Source: Flavobacterium hydrophilum
GTDB taxonomy: Bacteria > Bacteroidota > Bacteroidia > Flavobacteriales > Flavobacteriaceae
Assembly: GCF_003202405.1 (NCBI RefSeq)
Contig: NZ_QJHL01000002.1
Coordinates: 372,001-436,000, forward strand
Direction: 5' to 3'
Length of the DNA: 64,000 nucleotides
Each line of letters opens with the position of its first letter. Within the stretch, counting starts at the first letter, position 1. Under the pieces are notes generated by a model that searched no databases, was not told the origin of the DNA, and saw only the letters and a list, made by a program, of their open reading frames with translations. Made by a program: the position numbers and the translations under genes. This document shows, one piece after another, positions 44,996 to 53,367 of this stretch.

Positions 44996-46381
44996 TTAGT
45001 TACCGTAATGTGGCTCAGTTATAGCACCGGAATTTGGATCTAAAGTTTCATCGTGCTGAGACAAATCCAGTCCGATGTGTTCTGATTCTTCTGAAACTCG
45101 TAACGGAATAATGAAATTGGTTACTTTGAACAAGAAATAAGCTCCGAAGAAGGTAAATATTGAAACCAGTACTAATGCCATCATGTGATGTCCGAAAACA
45201 TTCCATCCTCCGTGCAGTAAACTTGCATCTTCACCATGGGCAAAAATAGCTGTTAAGATCATTCCCATAATTCCGCCCACACCGTGACAGGCAAAAACAT
45301 CCAGTGTATCGTCAAATCTTTTTGAAAAACTACAGTTTACAGCTGTGTTTGAAACCAAGGCTGTTATGAATCCGAAAAACATACTTTCAGGAACCGATAC
45401 GAAACCTGCAGCAGGAGTAATGGCTACTAAACCTACAACAGCTCCGATACATGCCCCAAGAGCAGAAACTTTTCTTCCGTTCATTCGGTCAAAGAAAATC
45501 CACGTTAACATGGCTGCAGCCGATGAAGTTGTGGTTGTCGCAAAAGCCATGGCAGCAGTTCCGTTCGCAGCAAGAGCAGATCCGGCGTTGAATCCGAACC
45601 ATCCAAACCATAACATTCCGGTTCCTAATAAAACAAACGGAATATTGGTTGGAATATGCTGACTGTTTTTTCTTTTTCCTAAAACGATAACCCCGGCCAA
45701 AGCAGCAAATCCGGAACTCATATGTACTACGGTTCCTCCGGCGAAATCTTTTACACCAAAATAGCTTCCCAAAACACCCGTTGGATACCAAACGGAATGA
45801 CATAAAGGAGCGTATATAAAAATGGTAAATAAGCTGATGAAAATTAAATAGGAGATAAAACGTACACGTTCCGCAAATGATCCTGTAATAATAGCAGGAC
45901 AGATAATCGCAAATTTCATCTGAAATAAAGCAAAAAGCATAAACGGAATCGTAGTAGCCAATTGTTTATGAGGCAGGACGCCTACATAGTCCATAAAAGC
46001 AAAAGTTGTAGGGTTTCCGAAGAAACTGTAAAAATGATCCCCTGAACCAAAACCAACAGGCTCTCCAAACGCAAGGCTAAAAGCCACTACAGCCCATAAA
46101 AGCGTAACAACTCCTAAACAAATAAAACTTTGTAACATCGTTGAAATCACGTTTTTCTTGCCCACCATTCCGCCGTAAAAGAAAGATAATCCCGGGGTCA
46201 TGATTAAAACCAGACAAGAGGATGTCAGCATCCAGGCAACGTCTGCGGGTACAATGTGATCAATGGTGCCAAATGCAGATAATACATAATCATTTTCTGT
46301 AACAGTAGGCCAAAAAGCACCCGTGATACAAACAATACTTATCATAATAAAGGAGATGATCCAGCGTTTTTCTATTTTCAT
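44996..46381 (-). CDS. amt: Ammonium transporter
   Basis: 461 residues with about 11 TM helices and an N-terminal signal-like helix. Amt motifs are present: MTPGLSFFYGGMVGKKNVISTMLQSF near the start, DFAGGTVVHMSSGFAALAG, and the paired pore His in VVHMSSG and CHGVGGIMG. It moves ammonium into the cell. No glnB/glnK gene lies next to it in this window, unlike many Amt loci. A -7 box precedes the start by 39 bases. Confidence 0.95.
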   Translation of the reverse strand: MKIEKRWIISFIMISIVCITGAFWPTVTENDYVLSAFGTIDHIVPADVAWMLTSSCLVLIMTPGLSFFYGGMVGKKNVISTMLQSFICLGVVTLLWAVVAFSLAFGEPVGFGSGDHFYSFFGNPTTFAFMDYVGVLPHKQLATTIPFMLFALFQMKFAIICPAIITGSFAERVRFISYLIFISLFTIFIYAPLCHSVWYPTGVLGSYFGVKDFAGGTVVHMSSGFAALAGVIVLGKRKNSQHIPTNIPFVLLGTGMLWFGWFGFNAGSALAANGTAAMAFATTTTSSAAAMLTWIFFDRMNGRKVSALGACIGAVVGLVAITPAAGFVSVPESMFFGFITALVSNTAVNCSFSKRFDDTLDVFACHGVGGIMGMILTAIFAHGEDASLLHGGWNVFGHHMMALVLVSIFTFFGAYFLFKVTNFIIPLRVSEESEHIGLDLSQHDETLDPNSGAITEPHYGN

Positions 46382-46419
46382 TTTTCAAATACTTTATTTA
46401 ACCCTATTTTTTTTGGGGG

Positions 46420-46427
46420 CAAAGTTA
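46420..46427 (-). promoter_or_regulatory. -7 box of amt
   Basis: On the minus strand TAACTTTG followed by a run of C matches TAnnTTTG. The amt start is 39 bases downstream. Confidence 0.5.
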
Positions 46428-46643
46428 AAAAAAAATAAATATTTTAATTTTAAGGGGTGACAAAATAGAGGCTTGATTTTTATTTTAGTAAATTTTATAA
46501 AATTCAGCTTGTTTTTTTGAGAGTATCTTATTTTGTGCTTCTAAATTTACGCTATTATTGTCAAATATATTATAATAGAATTGATATCCTGAGTTCTAAA
46601 GTGCCCGAAAGCTGATGATTGCAAACAGAATGACAGATATTGC

Positions 46644-47135
46644 TTATTTTTTTTGAAGTTTGGCAATCAAAATATCTTCGATGGGCCCTTTTATTTTTAC
46701 TACTGAATCCACTTCGTCATTCGGAATCGTCATGGATAAAACATAATGTTGAATCTTCCATTCTTTTCCTATTTTGACCAAAACTCCTGAACCACGGCAA
46801 ATTTTCATCTGTGTATTGAGTAATTCGTCGAACCAGGCAATTTTTCCGGATTTGTCAAAAAAGATGTGGCGTTCCAATGCCGTAAAATTCCAGGTTGTTC
46901 CTTTGTCGAAATAGGGTTTCGCCCAGGCTTTAAAATCAGGTTTAATCCAGTTTTCGGTAGCGTCTGTTCCGATGTAAATCGCGTCTTCGGTCATGGCATT
47001 AAAATAAGCGTCGAATTTCACATCGGCAGCTGCTTTGTGCCAGGCGTCAAGAGTCTGGTTGATTTTGTCTTTTTCGGCATTTTGGGCATTTGCAAAAACA
47101 GTTGCGAATAAAAGTAATAGTATGGTCTTTTTCAT
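46644..47135 (-). CDS. Exported SnoaL/NTF2-like (DUF4440-type) protein
   Basis: 163 residues. The signal peptide MKKTILLLLFATVFANAQ directs it to the periplasm. The mature part fits the NTF2 cone fold: an opening helix INQTLDAWHKAAADVKFDAYFNAMTEDAIYIG, then strands ending GKIAWFDELLN and KEWKIQHYVLSM. The family includes ketosteroid isomerase-like enzymes and non-enzymatic binding proteins; no catalytic pair is evident. A second gene of this fold is at 60286. Confidence 0.8.
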   Translation of the reverse strand: MKKTILLLLFATVFANAQNAEKDKINQTLDAWHKAAADVKFDAYFNAMTEDAIYIGTDATENWIKPDFKAWAKPYFDKGTTWNFTALERHIFFDKSGKIAWFDELLNTQMKICRGSGVLVKIGKEWKIQHYVLSMTIPNDEVDSVVKIKGPIEDILIAKLQKK

Positions 47136-47170
47136 GTATAAAGTATTTAAGTTTAAAGGTATTATTTTTT

Positions 47171-47509
47171 ACCATATAAGTGATATAAGTTCATTTTAGT
47201 ATTGTGTCTAGTATTGTGAAATTTAAATTTTACTAATTGTTGTTGAGTTCATAAAAGTTTATTCTAACACATAGAAAAACATAGTTTTATGTAGTAAAAA
47301 GAGTTGAATAAAGAAATACATTTCTTTACACATAGCTATGTGTTTTCAAATTAGTGAAACGCCTTTTTTCAGCGCTCCGAGACTATGTTTCTATGTGTTA
47401 AATAATTACAAAGCGATGAGATTTGTTCATTTTGATTTTCTTATATGTCTTTCAAAGGCTATTAACAAAGTAACTCAAAACTTAAATTGTCTTATATCAC
47501 TTATATGGT
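47171..47509. mobile_element. MITE-like element with perfect 19-bp inverted ends
   Basis: The ends ACCATATAAGTGATATAAG (47171-47189) and its exact complement (47491-47509) bound 301 bp with no coding capacity. A short relative with the same ends is at 20752-20818. Inside lies a second repeat (47265-47401). No clear target-site duplication is seen; flanks are T-rich on the left and A-rich on the right. It may be a miniature inverted-repeat transposable element, or a dispersed palindromic repeat split by a later insertion. Confidence 0.6.
47265..47401. repeat. Long-hairpin repeat of the ACACATAG family, copy 1
   Basis: The ends contain AACACATAG and CTATGTGTTA. The centre has ACACATAGCTATGTGTTTTCAA-type words in common with 56474-56615 and 61821-61963, and GCCTTTTTT near the right arm. 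It lies inside the MITE-like element, so one element inserted into, or grew within, the other. Confidence 0.65.
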
Positions 47510-47550
47510 AGAAAAAAATTATATTTGATAGCTTTTTAAACACCTCGATC

Positions 47551-48228
47551 ATGAATTCAAAAATCTACATAAGTTCGATCATTATTGCCTCTTTAGCTTT
47601 TATTTCCTGTAAAAAAGAATTAGAAGTCCAGGAGAATACTTCAACATCTGAACTGATCCGATTAGGACTTGCAAAAGACACTTCTAAAACAGCCGTTCCG
47701 GTGGCACAGGCTCCTGCTACAAACCCGAATACGGTTTTAGGAGAAACAAAAGGACTGAATCCTGCTCACGGACAACCGGGACATCGTTGTGATATTGCCG
47801 TTGGAGCACCATTGAATTCGGCACCAACACAACAAGGTCAGGTTACCGCTCAGGTACCGCAAACAGTTCAGGTAAATTCTGGTCAGCCCAATATGGTTAC
47901 TACAAAAACGGTAACTGCTGCTCCGGTAAAAGTAGGCAAAGGCATGAATCCGTCGCATGGTCAGCCGGGCCATAGATGCGATATTCCGGTAGGAGCGCCT
48001 TTAAATTCTCCGGTTACAAAACCAGCGACCACAACAACAGCTGCGACTCAAAGCGGAACAGTCGAAAAAGCATTTACGGTAACACCGCCAGCAAACAATA
48101 CCGTTCCTGCTTTATTAAGTACCGAAACCGCAAAACCCGTAACCACAGCCGAAGGAACGAATCCGGTACACGGACAGCCGGGACACCGATGCGATATTGC
48201 CGTGGGAGCGCCATTGCCAAAATCTTAA
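47551..48228 (+). CDS. Lipoprotein with three copies of an NPxHGQPGHRCDIxVG motif
   Basis: 225 residues. The signal peptide ends in a lipobox (FISC, Cys20), so it is anchored to a membrane by lipid. The rest is a low-complexity Thr/Pro/Gln/Val linker carrying three near-identical 21-residue motifs at 68-88, 131-151 and 202-222, each with one Cys and two His. The strict conservation against a variable linker suggests the motif is functional, for example in metal or haem binding or as a docking peptide. I recognise the motif as recurrent in Bacteroidota but know no assigned function. Confidence 0.75.
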   Translation: MNSKIYISSIIIASLAFISCKKELEVQENTSTSELIRLGLAKDTSKTAVPVAQAPATNPNTVLGETKGLNPAHGQPGHRCDIAVGAPLNSAPTQQGQVTAQVPQTVQVNSGQPNMVTTKTVTAAPVKVGKGMNPSHGQPGHRCDIPVGAPLNSPVTKPATTTTAATQSGTVEKAFTVTPPANNTVPALLSTETAKPVTTAEGTNPVHGQPGHRCDIAVGAPLPKS

Positions 48229-48262
48229 ATTAGTCGAAATTCAACGGATAAAAAAAATCCAA

Positions 48263-48387
48263 TTTTTAAATTCCAAATTCCAAGTCTTTATTTTGGAACT
48301 TGGAATTTAAAAACTTAAGTATTCTAAGTTTGAAGTATTAGAATTATTTCAAAAAAATTCCAAATCCCACTGTTTAGTTTGGAATTT
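48263..48387. repeat. Two inverted repeats of AATTCCAA type
   Basis: The pair TTTTTAAATTCCA (48263-48275) with TGGAATTTAAAAA (48301-48313) is perfect. A second, AAATTCCAAA (48355-48364) with TTTGGAATTT (48378-48387), follows. The words recur near 11325 and 53285. They lie between the convergent lipoprotein and hibernation-factor genes and may end both transcripts. Confidence 0.55.
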
Positions 48388-48418
48388 GGAATTTAAAACT
48401 TGGAATTTAAATATTCTA

Positions 48419-48733
48419 TTAATGTGCTTTCATTTTTTCGAAAGTAGTAGTCAATGATTTTTTGGCTTTTGCCAAAGCACCGCTAAACGCTTTTTCCAGT
48501 GTATCGGCGTGTTCTGTAACGGTAAGCGGCTGTAAATTGGCGATACGGACTTCAAGAACGCATTTTTTATCGTTTAAGCCGAATTTTTCTCCATTTTCAT
48601 CTCCGAAATGTACTTCTATGCGTGTAATTTTATCTTCAAAACGCGCTAAACTTTTTTCGAGTTCTCCTGAAAAATAATTTTCTAATCTTGCGTGTCCTTC
48701 AATGTTTTTGTCGGTATTGATTTGAATTTTCAT
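48419..48733 (-). CDS. Ribosome hibernation factor, HPF/RaiA family (short form)
   Basis: 104 residues, equal to the short HPF/RaiA fold. The opening MKIQINTDKNIEG and the later RIEVHFGDENGEK and VTEHADTLEKAFSGALAKAKKSL match the beta-alpha-beta3-alpha pattern. These proteins bind the 30S decoding site and either form 100S dimers or block translation when growth stops. There is no C-terminal dimerisation domain as in long HPF. Confidence 0.9.
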   Translation of the reverse strand: MKIQINTDKNIEGHARLENYFSGELEKSLARFEDKITRIEVHFGDENGEKFGLNDKKCVLEVRIANLQPLTVTEHADTLEKAFSGALAKAKKSLTTTFEKMKAH

Positions 48734-48856
48734 AACGGTTTGTATTTAATGATTGTTTCTCAAAGCTATTTTTTTTTAAATGAAAAGGCAAGTGAGTTAA
48801 GGAAAGATTATGAAATATTTTTGGTAGTTTTTGAAATCAAATAGGTCATTTTAAAA

Positions 48857-51800
48857 TTAACCAATCGACATTTTTGCAGATTCTTTCCAAAGATAGTTTG
48901 GCATTGGTTCTTTTAATTCCCATTTAATATTCATTGGTTTTGATCCTTCATTTTCTTTAAAATTTCCTTCTCCTATAAAAACATATCCCATTGTATTTCC
49001 AAATTCATTTTTTGATTTTTCTCTAATAAATAAAAGTATATTTTTCTTCAATTCTTTATGATTTATATAAGTCAACCCTTTTCCTTTATCATCTCTTGTT
49101 TGATTTTGTGACTGCCAATGGAACAATGTTTCACTTATTGCAAAGTCATTGTACAAAGTAGTTGGTGAATAATCTTCTTCGGACTTAATTAAATCTATAA
49201 ATAGTATTTCTGTATTTAATTCTTTATTTTCAGCTACACCAACTCCTATCGCGTTTGAGGATTTTTTTTCAAATGTAGACATTCTGAATGCAACTAAAAT
49301 TTGATCTCTTGTATATCTAGCGTGTAATTTCAAAGGTTGATTATAAGGTAATTGAATTTCTGTTTCTTTAAAATCAACTTTATCGATTAATATTTCTAAT
49401 ACTTCAATAATTTCATTAATCAAGATTTTATTCTTTCCGATGGTTCTAATACTTTCTTCTAAAGACTCATAGCCACCCGCATTTTGCCAAATGTCATAAT
49501 GTAACATTAGTAGCATTGCCTTTTCGTTCTCATCAAAATCCCCAATGTTTATGTTGAAGTTTAATTTTGCTATTTTAAGAATAAAATTAAAATAACTTGT
49601 TGAGTTTGTAGAAAGCCACTTATTGCTTATTGCAGAATAAATTTGTTTTTCATTTGTACTATCAAAATCATTAAATACACCTGCTCTCTGACATAACCTA
49701 GACCAAGTTTCTTTTTTTGAATAGATTGTTTCAATTGAAATATGGTTTAGTGCTATGAAATTATTTAATGTTAAAGGCAATTTAGTTTGTTCATGAAAAC
49801 CTCTAATTTTATTTATCAATTGAGTCACATTTAATGAGGTTGCTTTTTGGATGTTTTCTAAAATTGTTTCTTTTGCCTTTTTCTCTAATACAACGGAACA
49901 GCCCAATGGCAAATGTGGAAAATCATCTTCTATTTCTTTTTGAACTGAAGTTGTAGTTTTTCCAATCAACGCCCTGAATTTACTTTCAAAATCATATTCA
50001 GGTCTTGAATTCCCAACAAAATCCAATACAGTCAAACACTCTTTTCCCTCAAATAAACGTAACCCTCTTCCAAGTTGCTGTAGAAAAATTGTTAAGCTTT
50101 CAGTAGGTCTTAAAAACAAAACAGTATCAATTTCAGGAATATCTATTCCTTCATTAAAAATATCAACAACAAATAGATAATTGATTTTTTTATTTTTAAA
50201 TTCATTTCTAATAACTTCTCTTTCGTTTTTATTATTAGTAGTCAAATACTTTGCGTTTAATTTTGCTAGATTGAACTTTTCGGTCATATATTCTGCATGC
50301 TTGATTGAAACGCAAAATCCAATTGCACAAACATCATGAATATCATTTGTGTATTTATTTAAACTGTTAATTATTTCACCAACTCGTACATCATTTTTAG
50401 TATAAACGTTGGTTAATTCACTTGCTAAATACTTTCCGTTTGCCCAACTTATATTTTTTAAATCTATACTGTCAGAAATTCCAAAATATTGAAATGGACA
50501 TAGTAAACCTTTATTCATTGCTTCAGGCAATCTAATTTCAGCTGCTATTCTATTACAGAAATCTTCTAATATATTTTTATTATCCATTCTTTCAGGTGTG
50601 GCAGTCAAACCAAGTAAAATTTTTGGTTTAAAATAATCTAGAATGGGGCGATAACTAAACGCTTTCTGATGATGTGCTTCATCAATAATTATAAAATCAT
50701 AATAATCTGGTGAAAGTTTTATTTCTTTTAATCTATTTTTTAAAGTTTGAATTGAGGCAAAAATATATTCGTTATTCGTTGGCTCAATACCATCTACCCA
50801 TAATTGCCCAAAATCATTATCTTTTAAAACTCCCCTAAATTTTGATAATGACTGCTCTAAAATTTCTTTTCTATGTGCAATAAAAAGTAATTTCGAAGAT
50901 TTGTTATTACTCTGGAATTTTTTATAATCGAATGCAGAAATTACTGTTTTTCCTGTCCCAGTTGCTGCAACTAAAAGATTTCTATTTCTATTATGAACTG
51001 TTCTTTCAACTTCTAATTTTTCAAGAATTTCATTTTGATAAGAATAAGGTTTTATGTCAAAATAGGCTGTTGTAAAAGTATTTTCTTTTGAAAACCTCCC
51101 TTGCTTTAGGGCAATTACTAATTTTTCAGAGTGAATTTTTTGGTCATACAATTCAAAATCTGAATTTTGCCAATAAGCTTCAAATGTTTTCTTGAATTTA
51201 TCAATAATGTGACCAACTTCTTTAGTTGTTACTTTCAAGTTCCATTCTAAACCGTCTGTTAATGCTGAACGAGAAAAATTAGACGAACCAATATATGCAG
51301 TATGAAAGCCTGTGTTTCTTTCGAATAAATAAGCTTTTGCATGTAATCTTTCATTACTTATATTGTAAGAGACTTTTACCTCTGTATTTTCTAAAGAAGC
51401 CAAAAACTCAACTGCTTTTGAATCTGTTGCACCAATATATGTTGTTGTAATTATTCTAAGTTTTCCACCTCTTTCTGTAAATTCTCTCAGTTCACGTTCG
51501 AGAATCCTAATTCCTTTCCATTTAATGAAAGAAACCAATAAATCGATTTTATCTGATGACAATATTTCTTTTCGTAATTCACTTTCTAAAGTTGTTCCAG
51601 AATTCCCGCCAGTAAAAAGTTCACTATGAATTAATCTTGTGTAAGGGGTAATTTCTTTTAAATGCAAATCTAAATCCGTGAAATGGGAATCAACTTTTGT
51701 AAAGACAGCTTTTAAAATTTTTCCCTCTGTTTCAATTAAATCATCCTCAAATTCTTCTTTTTTAAGTTCTTCTTTTAGAAATAAAATGATCTTATTTGAA

Positions 51801-52006
51801 ATTTCGATTTGTGTTTCAATCGCGTCTTCCCCTTTTATTAAAGTGAAAGCATGTTTAATAGTTTTGCCAATATGCTGAGATAACAATTGAGATGCTTCTG
51901 CTTTGTCTATTGTAGTTTTTTTTACTTGAAAAGTTTCTTTATCAAGCTCATTTATTTTGTAATTGATTAGTTTCGTTACTAATTCTTCATAGAGTCCTTG
52001 ATTCAT
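48857..52006 (-). CDS. PLD-nuclease-like / DEAD-box helicase / DUF3427-type protein
   Basis: 1049 residues with three parts. The N-terminal part (about 120-265) is a phospholipase D-like domain with LHAKAYLFE near 222 and GSSNFSRSAL near 243, an HxK and Ser/Asn pattern of PLD nucleases. The middle is a superfamily 2 helicase: AATGTGKT near 345, IIDEAHHQK near 442, GLTATPERMD, and QLGRGLRLFEG near 645. The C-terminal part (about 700-1049) resembles DUF3427. Proteins of this design occur in accessory and defence-type loci. It overlaps a Nudix gene by four bases (ATGA). A role in defence or DNA repair is inference. Confidence 0.82.
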   Translation of the reverse strand: MNQGLYEELVTKLINYKINELDKETFQVKKTTIDKAEASQLLSQHIGKTIKHAFTLIKGEDAIETQIEISNKIILFLKEELKKEEFEDDLIETEGKILKAVFTKVDSHFTDLDLHLKEITPYTRLIHSELFTGGNSGTTLESELRKEILSSDKIDLLVSFIKWKGIRILERELREFTERGGKLRIITTTYIGATDSKAVEFLASLENTEVKVSYNISNERLHAKAYLFERNTGFHTAYIGSSNFSRSALTDGLEWNLKVTTKEVGHIIDKFKKTFEAYWQNSDFELYDQKIHSEKLVIALKQGRFSKENTFTTAYFDIKPYSYQNEILEKLEVERTVHNRNRNLLVAATGTGKTVISAFDYKKFQSNNKSSKLLFIAHRKEILEQSLSKFRGVLKDNDFGQLWVDGIEPTNNEYIFASIQTLKNRLKEIKLSPDYYDFIIIDEAHHQKAFSYRPILDYFKPKILLGLTATPERMDNKNILEDFCNRIAAEIRLPEAMNKGLLCPFQYFGISDSIDLKNISWANGKYLASELTNVYTKNDVRVGEIINSLNKYTNDIHDVCAIGFCVSIKHAEYMTEKFNLAKLNAKYLTTNNKNEREVIRNEFKNKKINYLFVVDIFNEGIDIPEIDTVLFLRPTESLTIFLQQLGRGLRLFEGKECLTVLDFVGNSRPEYDFESKFRALIGKTTTSVQKEIEDDFPHLPLGCSVVLEKKAKETILENIQKATSLNVTQLINKIRGFHEQTKLPLTLNNFIALNHISIETIYSKKETWSRLCQRAGVFNDFDSTNEKQIYSAISNKWLSTNSTSYFNFILKIAKLNFNINIGDFDENEKAMLLMLHYDIWQNAGGYESLEESIRTIGKNKILINEIIEVLEILIDKVDFKETEIQLPYNQPLKLHARYTRDQILVAFRMSTFEKKSSNAIGVGVAENKELNTEILFIDLIKSEEDYSPTTLYNDFAISETLFHWQSQNQTRDDKGKGLTYINHKELKKNILLFIREKSKNEFGNTMGYVFIGEGNFKENEGSKPMNIKWELKEPMPNYLWKESAKMSIG

Positions 52007-52398
52007 ATTCCAATTTTTAAAAATTCCTCAACAATTGGCAAATCCGCTTCTGCCCAATCTAAGTTTAATAATTCTGATTTTTCTAACAACTTAAAACAAT
52101 TATGTTCTGCTAAATTAATCTCACCTGATATATAATTAGCCAGAAAAGGAATTAAATTTATTTTAAAGGTTCCATAATCATAAATACTATTTGAAAGCTT
52201 TTTTAAAACATCAATTTCAATATTTATTTCTTCTTTAATTTCTCTTTTAATACATTCTATTTCATTTTCATTATTTTCAACTTTCCCACCTGGAAACTCC
52301 CATTTTAAAGGTAATTTCATTTTTTCACTGCGTTGTGTTACTAAGATTTTTTTATCTTTTAAAATAATTGCGCATGTGACGTTTATGATTTTAGTCAT
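52003..52398 (-). CDS. Nudix hydrolase, (deoxy)nucleoside triphosphate pyrophosphohydrolase type
   Basis: 131 residues, the length of MutT. The Nudix box runs GKVENNENEIECIKREIKEE; the REIKEE metal-binding core is intact, but the Gly that usually follows (xG) is Asn. The protein opens ITCAIILKDKKILVTQRS, typical of MutT-like enzymes that clean nucleotide pools. It is translationally coupled to the helicase downstream through the 4-base overlap, so the two products probably act together. The substrate is unknown. Confidence 0.88.
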   Translation of the reverse strand: MTKIINVTCAIILKDKKILVTQRSEKMKLPLKWEFPGGKVENNENEIECIKREIKEEINIEIDVLKKLSNSIYDYGTFKINLIPFLANYISGEINLAEHNCFKLLEKSELLNLDWAEADLPIVEEFLKIGI

Positions 52399-52475
52399 TT
52401 TATTAGAGTGATGAACAATTTATTAACGAAGCCTAATATTAGTAAAATATAATCATATTAACTATTTTTCTTGTT

Positions 52476-52949
52476 TTAGATGTTATCATTTTCAGGATAC
52501 ATTATATTAAAGTAATTTTCAAAAGCTTTACAAAGTAATTCTTTATTTATTGCAAATAATTCGTATCTAATATCCATATGTTTAATGTATTCTTCACCAC
52601 TTTCGCTAATTTCTTCACCATTAAGTTTTCGAGTTAATATAACGCTTAACAAAACGTTATCGCATTGATGAAATTTTGGGTAATATCTATAAATGAAGGA
52701 CCAATAATCGAATATATCTATACTTTCTTTTTCTTCTTTATGGTCTTCCTCTTCGAATTCATTAATTACTAGAAACTCTAGCCAACTTATTGCTTCTCCA
52801 ATTCCTTTGTAAAAAGAATTTCTTTCCAATCGAGTTTCAAAAGTGTATTTCTTTAAGTTTATTATCTTTTCATAATCAGTCAGAACTTCATTATTATGAT
52901 ACTTCATTATTTGCTCTTTACCGAAAATTATTTTTACTATATATTTCAT
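52476..52949 (-). CDS. Protein of unknown function upstream of the Nudix-helicase pair
   Basis: 157 residues, acidic, mostly helical by composition, with no signal peptide or TM helix. I recognise no family. It is on the same strand, 77 bases upstream of the Nudix gene. It has the same low-GC, Lys/Ile/Asn-rich composition, so it may be the first gene of the same accessory unit. A second Met at residue 15 could be the start. The upstream 80 bases are AT-rich and could hold the promoter. Confidence 0.55.
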   Translation of the reverse strand: MKYIVKIIFGKEQIMKYHNNEVLTDYEKIINLKKYTFETRLERNSFYKGIGEAISWLEFLVINEFEEEDHKEEKESIDIFDYWSFIYRYYPKFHQCDNVLLSVILTRKLNGEEISESGEEYIKHMDIRYELFAINKELLCKAFENYFNIMYPENDNI

Positions 52950-53093
52950 TTTTTGATTATGGATTTTGATATTATTCTAAAAAATATTTTAAATCTAGAT
53001 TATTCAAATGTAACATTGAAATGAAAATCGACCCGCTTACAATTGACCTCATTAGATAATAATTTTCAACTCTAATTTTTATTTTTTTTTCTC
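52950..53093. other. Intergenic region upstream of the accessory block
   Basis: AT-rich sequence with runs of T near 53080. No clear gene or -7 box match is seen. Together with 53094-53250 it separates the accessory genes from asmA. Confidence 0.4.
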
Positions 53094-53126
53094 ATAAAAA
53101 GCGCCAATCATTTCTGACTGGCGTTT
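53094..53126 (-). terminator. Terminator downstream of the AsmA-family gene
   Basis: The arms AAGCGCCAATCA and TGACTGGCGTT pair with one mismatch. On the minus strand the hairpin is followed by TTTTT. It lies about 240 bases past the AsmA gene stop and also shields the accessory block from read-through. Confidence 0.65.
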
Positions 53127-53142
53127 AAAATATTTCTAAAAA

Positions 53143-53250
53143 GTTCTTATGAAAACCAACTGCCCTAGCCCTGATCGAAGCGGCATCCTTTTGTGTCTCG
53201 TTTTTAGGACGAGATCATAAAAGATAGAGTGGAGAGCAGGACACGAGCGA
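53143..53250 (+). ncRNA. Candidate structured RNA / dispersed repeat, copy 2
   Basis: This is the second copy of the element at 17097. GTTCTTATGAAAAC, GCCCTAGCCCTGAT, AGCGGCATCCTTTT, AAAAGATA and GCAGGA are kept. Here the central hairpin pairs TTTTGTG-TCTCG with CGAGA-T-CATAAAA, different bases from copy 1 but again paired. The strand follows the block order of copy 1. Sequence from 53251 to 53340 holds no gene; AAATTCCAA words there match the repeats at 48263. Confidence 0.5.
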
Positions 53251-53367
53251 TAGCGAACTGACGAAGTAAATAGCTTCTAAAATTTAAATTCCAAATTCCA
53301 ATCTTTGTCGAGTTTCTTATGAAGATTCCTCGTACCTCGGAATGACAAAATGCGTTTTATTTATTTA

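Noticed and set aside
48857..52949. Calling the Nudix-helicase block a known defence system
   Set aside because: The PLD, helicase and DUF3427-like parts fit defence-type proteins, but I cannot match the set to a named system and could not run a search, so it is given as a candidate only.
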